From Anthopleura xanthogrammica (Eukaryota; Cnidaria; Anthozoa; Actiniaria; Actiniidae): DNA of 64,000 nt. A program made the position numbers and the translations under genes. Where the stretch lies: assembly GCA_964019055.1 (NCBI GenBank), contig OZ025211.1, positions 7,814,400-7,878,399 of the forward strand, in the 5' to 3' direction. Below the pieces are notes generated by a model. That model did no database searches. It had not been told where the DNA came from and saw only the letters and a program-made list of their open reading frames with translations. This document shows positions 57,901 through 64,000 of the stretch, in pieces. How positions within the stretch are numbered: position 1 is the first letter of the stretch; each line of letters opens with the position of its first letter.

Positions 57901-60900
57901 GATCAAGGAAACTTCAGAAAAAGATTCCAACAATCTTCCTTCTACTGAAGGGCGCTTAAAGCAAGATGAATATACCACAGTTAAGAGCACTGATTCACTA
58001 GCTAGCACTGAGGCAAAACACAATGAACGTGGTATCCCATATATACCTACTCCTAGCCTGGTATCCCTAATCGCCAGTGGTGTCAAAACAGACGCACTGG
58101 TCCAGTTACAATCAAGAAAGTCTGTTTCAGACTCTGGTTTTATTCCTGGATCAAAAATTACTGGTACTGCTATTCCAGGAAGTAGGGTCAAGGGTGGTAA
58201 TGATGACGATGATGACCACACCCTTAGGTCAGTTCCTCCTCTTAAGTATGATGATTATGATGAAACTGATACTTCTGAAGCTTCTTCAAGCTTATCAGGA
58301 CCAAGTGGACAAAGAAGAAAGCAATGGTCTAGTTCTAAAGGCATTTCATCCGATGATTTAAAGACCGAGAGTAGTACGACGACATCAAGGCGTACTTGGG
58401 AGCCAACAACTGGGGAGGTGCATTTAGCGGAGTCACCATTTCCACATGGACACCCATCTGAATCTTCCATTCAATTTGCAATGTATGACGATAAGAAACC
58501 TGTTGGTACAAATACTGATGTGTCATCTAGCCCTCTTGTTCTTCCTGCTGCTCCAAATCCTAGTGACTCTAGTTTACAGAGCACTCTATACCCTGAGTCA
58601 AACCGGGGCGTGTCTACTCCAACAAACACAGCTTCTGTAAGCGCAGATTCTACGAAACACGAAGAAGATGACGAAATAGCTGAACTGCCTAAAGTAAGCA
58701 CACCTTCGAAAGATATTGATCCAGTTATTCAAGATTTTCTTCGGAGTCTTTCAACAGAAGTCGCGAGGTCACCTTTAATTCGTCACCCTTCCAATTCAAC
58801 AATTCAAAAGTACATGGACGAGGAACAGCGAGGCCTGGACACAAGGAGAGCTAAAACGCCCTATGGACACCCTACCCAGTCAACCGCTCAAGATATACTC
58901 TATCCTATCGAAGAAGCTGCTGACCAGCTACGTGAAAGGTCTCAGTTCGGTCACCCGACTGACTCCAGCGCTCAAAATTTGTTATATGGTACACAGGAAA
59001 CCCCGTCTACACCACATGGGACGCCAAAATCGGTATATGGACACCCCACAGACTCGAGCGCTCAGAATTTGTTATATGTTGAACAATATACTCCTAAACC
59101 ATGTGGGATACCAAAATCTCTTCATGGACACCCAACAGACTCGAGCGCTCAGAATTTGTTATATGCTGAACAAGATACTCCTAAACCATGTGGGATACCA
59201 AAATCTCTTCATGGACACCCAACAGACTCGAGCGCTCAGAATTTGTTATATGCTGAACAAGATACTCCTATACCATGTGGGATACCAAAATCTCTTCATG
59301 GGCACCCTACAGACTCTACTGCGCAGGACCTCTTGTACCGCGGTAGTGAGATAGCGACCCCTTCACATGTACAACTGTCATCATATGGTCATCCTTCTGA
59401 TTCACAGTGGCTTGATAACTCCTCGGTTCCGAGTAGGAATATCTTGGCACATACATCAAGAAGTCACTGGGGCCACCCTTCTGATAGTAAAGTACAAAAA
59501 CTTATCGGGGACATATCAACACTTTCGGATATCGGTCAACATGGTACTAGGGGTACTCCCCCTACGAGTGTTGTTCAACACATTCTTTATACAGAAACGA
59601 CCCGTGGAATTCCCCCTCCTGATTCGGCGAAGAGTGTTTTATATCCAGGAGAAGAAGCTGATGTTTCAGGGGGGACAAGGACGTCTACACGTGGACATGA
59701 ACCTGCTGTGACAATTACAAAACTGATGTATCCAAAAGAAGAAGAGAAAGGTTTGTAGCATGTAGTTTCGATTGCTTGTTGTAATAAAAGTTTATTAATT
59801 TATTTTTGGTTTTTCAGAAATCGAACCGGAACCAGCCACGCCTCTACAGTTTGAAGACATCTGGGTTGCATCCCAGGTTCAACCACTCCAAGACAACTTT
59901 GACATTTTAGGTATGCATAGTAACTGTACTTCTATCAACCGTTCCGAGATGTTTCCAAGATGTTTCCAAGATGGCGTCTATTTCGTCCTCTAAAACAGTC
60001 CCACAATGCACTGCAATGCCAACTCGACCCAGTTTTTTGCTCAGAACGGCTAATAGGAGAATGACAAACCAATGCGCATCATAAACAATAACTGAACCTG
60101 CAAGTCAGCAAACAGAAAGTCATAGCTCATTTAAAGTGCACCTAACCCCTGATACAATACTTTCCGTATTGATTCTACAAGAAGTGAATAGTTGAATGGT
60201 GAAATATTTCTTGATTTGAGTGTTGCGTCCTTAAGTTAAAAAGGTTTGTACTTCCAATATGTTAATGACTGTGACGTCATCGCAGGCTTTTGAATGGCCA
60301 TTATGAAACACCAAATTTACAGTAAAAATTGTGGAAACCACGATTATAATGATGATGCTTTTCAAATACTGTTTGTGTGAACCAACTCAATTTTGTATAT
60401 TTGATGACTTTTCATGTCAAGACTTTTCGTGAGCAGCACTCCTCATGTGAGTGCTTCTCTGTAAAACTGACTATGACTTGACTATTCACTTTACAGACCA
60501 GCATCCAACAACAGACCTTTTGAAAAATGCGCTTGGTTCTCTCATGGTGGATCAAGGTAAGACTATTAGATCGAATATTTCATGTATATTCATTATCATC
60601 TCTATTTCTCATTTATTCTCATTTCACTTCATTTCTATTTTCCTTTTCTTTCATTTCACAATTTAGTTTGGTTTTTATTTGTCTCGGTTTTGCTATCAGA
60701 GCAGCAGCATTTGCAGATCAACTACCTAATTACAGAGGCGTAGCGAGGACCCAGGATCTTGGGGGGCACCTAGAATAAAAACGTAACATTTGGGGGGGGG
60801 GGCACGTGCCCGCCCCCCTCCCTACGCCACTGTCTAAATACCAAAAGTGGTTTTTAGGCTGGGTTATTTACCTGAGATATCATTTTTTCAGACATCGAAA

Positions 60901-63900
60901 AAAAAATTGTTAGAACACATCGCAAATTTCACCGGCATCAACACCAAGGAACATTAAAAATTATTTTTATACAAGTCAGGAATAACGACGTATCCGTTTG
61001 TTTTAGATGAAGATGATGATATTGATGCCGCTCGGTTGATGTCATTACCGGTATTACTGCGTCGTTCTGTTACAGCTCCCCTCACTGCACAGTAAGTCTT
61101 ACAAACTAGAAGATACTAATAACATACACCTTATGAAAACTCTGATACGATCAAAGGCCTTTTCTGAGTTTCATTAACAGGATGCATTGTGGTCTAGCTT
61201 GGGTACAAACAACACCATATAAAGCATGTTGAACAAAAGATAATTGTACTGAAGCTAGACCAGAATGCACCATGTTCGCTATCTCAGAAAAGGTCTTTGC
61301 TGCCGTTGTCATCACTTCTATAAATAGACTCTGGAATCGCTTGGATACACGCATCAAGAATTCCGCGCTGCTGCTCAATGCGCATGCTCAGGGGATTAAA
61401 AAGTGGGATAAAATTTGTAAAATATGCTATATTTTAGTTGTATCTTGTCAAGTACAATTTTCACTAAATATTCACTATCGCGTACCGTTAAGCGAATTCT
61501 GAATCAAATATACCGAAAAATTGCATATCCTACAAAATATTATCCCACTTTTTAATCCCCTGAGCATGCGCATTGAGCAGCAGCGCGGAACTCTTGATGC
61601 GTCTATAACCACTTTGACTATTCTACTTTAGCAAAGTGCGCCATGTACAACAATGTGTACTTGTGGATACACAATGAATAGATGCACACATTATATCCTC
61701 GTAGGATTTACGCTAGGTATATATGTGTCTTGATTATACGATTGATCTCGTGATGGAAATGATTTTATTCCAGGATATCCCTGGTGAACTCAGCGGTAGT
61801 GGAGTACTTCATGGAGGAACTAGAGCTAAAGCAGCAGTTTGAAGTTTTTAGGAAATTCTTGTTCATGGAGGATGGTGAATTTTCTCTCTCGCTTTCGGAC
61901 CAAATGTTTGAAAAGGTATGCTTCTGAAAAAAGATTAGTCCCATTTTTAGAGGGGGAGGGAGGGGATAATGGACAATGATCTCGCGGCCTGAGATTGGTA
62001 ACAAAGGGGTTGTCAATTCCGTACCATGATCGTGTCGTTTAAAGTTCTTCTCTTTCCAAAAGATTATCGGAAATTCCTCTAATGTACCTTCATTTAGGAA
62101 GTAAAACTAAAAGTAAAACTACCTCTTTAACCAGTATGAATTTGTATGGAATGTCAAACGGGATTGTGGCAAACTCTTTGATATTTTTGTGTTTGTATTC
62201 TCAGTTGTCTGCAGGGGTTACCCCGCGTGAATTCTGCTCACCAACTGTAATGAATGGAATAGTCACCAGGGCCTTACAACTTTCGGTCTACGCGGATAAG
62301 ACTGGTTACGAGCAGCAACTCTCATTTGCCCTCAAATCGATGCCTGACATGTTTAATCTGAACGGTAAGTGTACATAGTATGTCTACTGTAAGAACGGTT
62401 GTCGGATGAATGGGATAGTTGTAGTACTGATTGTAGCACGAACACGTAAGCACATGCCGTACCATTGTCAGTTTTTGTGGTGCAGCTACAAATACAATAC
62501 TTTCGATATTCTGGTTGAGTGATAACGCACAAAGCAATTTAAGGCGAGGCTTGGGGGAAATAAAGGACTATTATTAGGATTACTTCAATGTTTCCCTGGA
62601 GCCTCGTCTTGAATCGCTTTGCGCGTGATCACTCAACCATGCAGAATATCGAAAGTGGGGTATTTGTCGCATGGTTTTTCCACTCAAACAAAATCCCCTG
62701 AATCAAGGTTGGTATAGTGGTAGTCCACTCACCTCTGGGGTCTCGGGTTGGATTCCTGGACTCGGCATCTCATATAAGGTTATGCCTTCATGATTGCCAT
62801 CACGAAATATGTATTTACTGCATATGTACTCTAGGTTAAGATCGCTCATATCACACACAATAGCGCTGTCACACCGCATATGAGGAAAGAAAGTTTGTTG
62901 GTTTTCTCTCTCTTTATTCTGATTTCTTTTTCCCTCCACAAACCCAACGCAATAAATCCCAGTCCCAGGTTGTTAAGGAATTCGATAAAAATCTGTTTAT
63001 GTTTAGTATATTATTTTCGTTCGGACTATTCGCGCTCTAAGGAGCACTGGCCATCAATAACTTTTCTCTATCTTTATACTTTCCAATATATTAATCTCCC
63101 AGTTACACCTTTTTTCTTATAGATATTGGCACTCTGGACTTCCTTGAGTTACGTTATCATGTAAGTAAACCTTATATTGAGAGTATAAACATTATTTGTG
63201 CGCATTCTTTCCGCACAGAATGGTTATTGTGACAGTGCAACAAACGATGATACTTTCTTAGGGGTAACATTGAATTGGCTTCCCATTGTTGCAATCCATT
63301 CAAAACAATAGTTGTGTTTGCTCTTTCGCGGGGGGAGGAGGAGCGAAAGGACGTCTGTTTTCTCAGGCTACAAAAAAAGGCGCGGTGAGAAATAGACCAT
63401 TTGCACAAACAGATTACCCCACCACCAGTTGCGTCGATATCAGTAAGAAAGCGACGTTTTAGCTGCTCATATAGTGTAGGACATACAGTGTAAAATGAAA
63501 TATTTTATTGGGATTTGTATAGAAGCTCTTTCTACTCTCTGCAACAATGAAAATTTGTTGTGCGCGGGGTGGTAATACGAGCCACATTCACTCTACGACT
63601 TGCAACGCAACAATGTTGCACGACAAGTTGCACGATTTTGTTGCTCGTATTACTGTACCTTTAAATGATACATTTTCATTCTGATCTTTAGGTTCAGTGG
63701 CCAGTAAACATCGTGATCACTGAAAATTCTATCATCAAATATAATAAAGTAAGTAACAGTATGGGCTTCTGAATAGACCCCTTGCAGCATATGTCACATA
63801 AAATAAGACTTGAACTCTTTTAGAATAGCTGTTATTACAATTAAGCCCGCAATGAGATATTCTTTTGTTTTATTCTTTTTGCATCTTATTTGCATGCATC

Positions 63901-64000
63901 CATAATAACTGCTATTGAGCTGCAGGGATATTGTAACGTCATATTGTCTATTCTAGGTGTTCTCGTTTATGCTGCGACTTAAGAGAGTAGCCTGGGTGCT
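48928..64000 (+). CDS. TUBGCP6: Gamma-tubulin complex component 6 (partial, 27 exons in window)
   Basis: GCP6 is a subunit of the gamma-tubulin ring complex, which nucleates microtubules at centrosomes. Exons: 48928-49270, 49526-49689, 50219-50319, 50440-50560, 51021-51148, 51381-51414, 51502-51662, 52058-52259, 52626-52851, 53319-53382, 53661-53733, 53980-54089, 54489-54580, 55268-55407, 55807-55956, 56311-56392, 56838-56926, 57144-57247, 57757-59750, 59818-59910, 60497-60556, 61007-61091, 61774-61915, 62205-62364, 63123-63160, 63692-63748 and 63957 to the edge. The frame is continuous for 1,685 codons plus 2 nt. Residues about 350-655 form the N-terminal GCP (GRIP1) domain, with GVKLLSYLYKLA, HYPVLLSLLK and CGKSINLLKLC. 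A charged helical region (about 690-830) precedes the repeat-bearing exon 19. From about 1510 the C-terminal domain begins (LPVLLRRSVTAPL, FLFMEDGEFS, WPVNIVITES). Intron 15 is GC-AG, the exon 3 acceptor is weak, and the exon 19 donor (GTTTGT) is poor. The last stretch of the gene lies outside. Confidence 0.95.
49944..50136. mobile_element. MITE with CAGGGCTTGAAATAAT ends in TUBGCP6 intron 2
   Basis: A perfect 16-bp terminal inverted repeat: CAGGGCTTGAAATAAT at the left and ATTATTTCAAGCCCTG at the right. It continues imperfectly inward (GGCCAATCAGT, and CAGTTGACTGG). Total 193 bp. The CAGGG start is typical of hAT-type non-autonomous elements, though this assignment is inference. Confidence 0.85.
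50781..50951. mobile_element. Foldback element family A in TUBGCP6 intron 4
   Basis: Begins AATAGTCCCCTTCACAGTTC, then CCTGCACCAT, and ends ATGGCGCAGGGAACTGTGAA, then GGAGACTA. The inner blocks CTTGCAATGATAGAGATGAG and ATTGTCCAAG are shared with the copy at 52955. Confidence 0.85.
51896..52030. mobile_element. Foldback element family A, right half, in TUBGCP6 intron 7
   Basis: ACACCTTGGACAATATTGTT, GGTCTCTATCATTGAAAGG, TTCGATGCAAAGGCATGGCT and ATGGCGCAGGGAACTGTGAA follow the order of the right half of the full copy. It ends only about 27 bp before exon 8, so it forms the intron's 3' end. Confidence 0.75.
52282..52517. repeat. (CCAT)n(CCGT)n tetranucleotide microsatellite in TUBGCP6 intron 8
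   Basis: About 7 CATC units, then about 50 CCGT units, starting roughly 20 bp after the exon 8 donor. Four-base units without stops keep several frames open on both strands as artefacts (SVRP and DGRT). Confidence 0.97.
52874..52945 (+). repeat. SINE head fragment in TUBGCP6 intron 9
   Basis: AATCAAGGGTGCCATATTGG, then CACCTCTGGGGTCTCTGG and TTTGATTCCTGG match the tRNA-like head of the SINE. The body is missing; a family A foldback element begins 10 bp later, which suggests insertion into or beside the SINE. Confidence 0.65.
52955..53155. mobile_element. Foldback element family A, full copy, in TUBGCP6 intron 9
   Basis: Left AATAGTCCCCTTCACAGTTC and CCTGCACCATCTTAAAAGG; right CCTTTCATGATGGCAGAGGG and AACTGTGACAGGGACTATT. 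The 201-bp element is an extended palindrome with ATAGAGACATAATTGTCC and GGTCTCTATCATTGCAAGG in the centre. Confidence 0.88.
53410..53532. repeat. Foldback element in TUBGCP6 intron 10
   Basis: CTTACCCTGGGTTCCAGAGG then CACTCCAGTGCTTCTCG pairs with CGAGTAGCACTGGAG and CCTCTGGAACCAAGGGTAGG. Arms of about 40 bp. Confidence 0.8.
54757..54950. repeat. GC-rich diverged intronic repeat, copy 1 (intron 13)
   Basis: AACAAGTCACAGCGCGCCAG, ATTACTG, a run of A, CAACATGGTAGTGACGATCA and CGGCACAGCACGCCC are matched in order within intron 15 (about 56145-56245). A related stretch rich in GGCACGG/CCGTGCC occurs in intron 18 (about 57370-57475). Confidence 0.55.
55739..55781. repeat. Near-perfect 43-bp palindrome in TUBGCP6 intron 14
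   Basis: GATCACAAGTTCATGATTCA then T is followed, after a single central base, by ATGAATCATGAACTTGTGAT then C. The 21-bp arms are exact. It lies 25 bp upstream of the exon 15 acceptor and could fold in the pre-mRNA near the polypyrimidine tract. Confidence 0.9.
55990..56250. repeat. GC-rich diverged intronic repeat, copy 2 (intron 15)
   Basis: Contains ATCAGTCACAGCACGCAAGA, TCATTGCCAAAAAAATGCG, TAACATGACAGCGATGGCGC and GGCACGG, in the order of the copy at 54757. The first half (GATCGCAGCGCGCGAGAACA) resembles the same block again, so the element may be internally duplicated. Confidence 0.5.
56615..56700. repeat. Two poly-G tracts in TUBGCP6 intron 16
   Basis: Runs of about 12 and 15 G separated by some 40 bp, the second running into CGGAGTACCCGGGG. 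They are like those in the foldback element at 3641, but too little else matches to join them. Confidence 0.7.
58445..59515 (+). repeat. TUBGCP6: Tandem GHPTDSSAQNLLY protein repeats in TUBGCP6 exon 19
   Basis: Ten or more copies of a GHP(S/T)(D/E)S..Q..LY motif. Spacing is irregular at the edges and exactly 29 residues (87 bp) in the core. Core units start at 59039, 59126, 59213 and 59300, and the middle ones are nearly identical at DNA level, which shows recent duplication or conversion. Outlying motifs are HGHPSESSIQFAMY, YGHPTQSTAQDILY, YGHPSDSQ and WGHPSDSKVQKL. The unit is rich in Ser, Thr and Pro and is likely disordered. Human GCP6 is known to carry 27-residue repeats with a GHVSDAS core in the same region, so the array may be homologous in origin. 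Confidence 0.9.
60731..60832. mobile_element. Foldback element with GGCGTAG ends in TUBGCP6 intron 21
   Basis: ACAGAGGCGTAGCGAGGACC at the left pairs with CCTCCCTACGCCACTGT at the right. The interior has G-rich and C-rich blocks (GGGGGGGGGG and CCCGCCCCCC) that also pair. Confidence 0.75.
61152..61300. mobile_element. Foldback element in TUBGCP6 intron 22 (first of two)
   Basis: AAAGGCCTTTTCTGAG, then GATGCATTGTGGTCTAGCTT, pairs with AAGCTAGACCAGAATGCACC and CTCAGAAAAGGTCTTT. The loop contains TACAAACAACACCATATAAA. Confidence 0.8.
61349..61602. mobile_element. Long-armed foldback element in TUBGCP6 intron 22 (second)
   Basis: ACGCATCAAGAATTCCGCGC, TGCTGCTCAATGCGCATGCT and CAGGGGATTAAAAAGTGGGA form a left arm that is repeated inverted at the right (TCCCACTTTTTAATCCCCTG, AGCATGCGCATTGAGCAGCA, GCGCGGAACTCTTGATGCGT). 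The arms are about 80 bp and almost identical, which suggests recent insertion. Confidence 0.9.
62484..62670. mobile_element. Foldback element in TUBGCP6 intron 24
   Basis: ACAAATACAATACTTTCGAT, ATTCTGGTTGAGTGATAACG and AAGGCGAGGCTTGGGGGAAA pair with TTTCCCTGGAGCCTCGTCTT, TGATCACTCAACCATGCAGA and ATATCGAAAGTGGGGTATTT. Arms of about 75 bp. Confidence 0.85.
62700..62990 (+). mobile_element. SINE with tRNA-like head in TUBGCP6 intron 24
   Basis: GGTATAGTGGTAGTCCACTC (A-box region) and TCTCGGGTTGGATTCCTGGA (B box with one change, GGTTGGATTCC). The body contains CACAAACCCAACGC, and a short tail ends TTCGATAAAA. It sits immediately after the foldback element, both within one intron. Confidence 0.75.
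63571..63654. mobile_element. Foldback element in TUBGCP6 intron 25
   Basis: GGTAATACGAGC at the left pairs with GCTCGTATTAC at the right. Inner blocks ACGACTTGCAACGCAACAAT and GTTGCACGACAAGTTGCACG are mutually inverted around GCAACAATGTTGC. Confidence 0.8.

Overview
The window reads as AT-rich, intron-bearing animal DNA from an invertebrate, most likely an anthozoan cnidarian such as a stony coral. This rests on an intron-rich pair of conserved metazoan housekeeping genes, two single-exon rhodopsin-class receptors lacking some canonical class A residues, many short foldback (MITE-like) elements, and a tRNA-headed SINE family. The species cannot be fixed from the sequence alone.

Layout. Bases 1-26,400 hold no gene I can support. 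They contain microsatellites, foldback elements, SINE copies, a 7-bp satellite (12.3-12.7 kb), a 63-bp tandem repeat (15.6-16.0 kb) and a scrap of LINE reverse transcriptase (17.8 kb). A single-exon class A GPCR lies at 26510-27535 (+). Bases 27.5-34.2 kb are again gene-poor, with a degenerate tandem array near 29.2-29.9 kb. SNIP1 (FHA-domain nuclear protein) occupies 34339-39484 (+) in ten exons that I joined in frame from ATG to stop (385 aa). Bases 39.5-44.7 kb are repeats. A second GPCR, of neuropeptide-receptor type, is at 44744-45997 (+). From 48928 to the right edge runs TUBGCP6 (gamma-tubulin complex component 6, +). I traced 27 exons in one continuous frame (1,685 codons plus 2 nt), and its C-terminus lies beyond the window.

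The four genes are all on the + strand but are not functionally linked. SNIP1 acts in nuclear RNA and transcription control, TUBGCP6 in microtubule nucleation, and the receptors in signalling. The points most worth a second look are: a tandem 29-residue repeat domain inside TUBGCP6 that recalls the human GCP6 repeat region; a GC-AG intron in the same gene; matching 6-codon upstream ORFs beginning ATGGCGG in both SNIP1 and TUBGCP6; a GPCR lacking both the conserved disulfide and the TM6 proline; and a dense set of foldback element families, several with copies inside TUBGCP6 introns. I saw no evidence of a wholly new multi-gene system.
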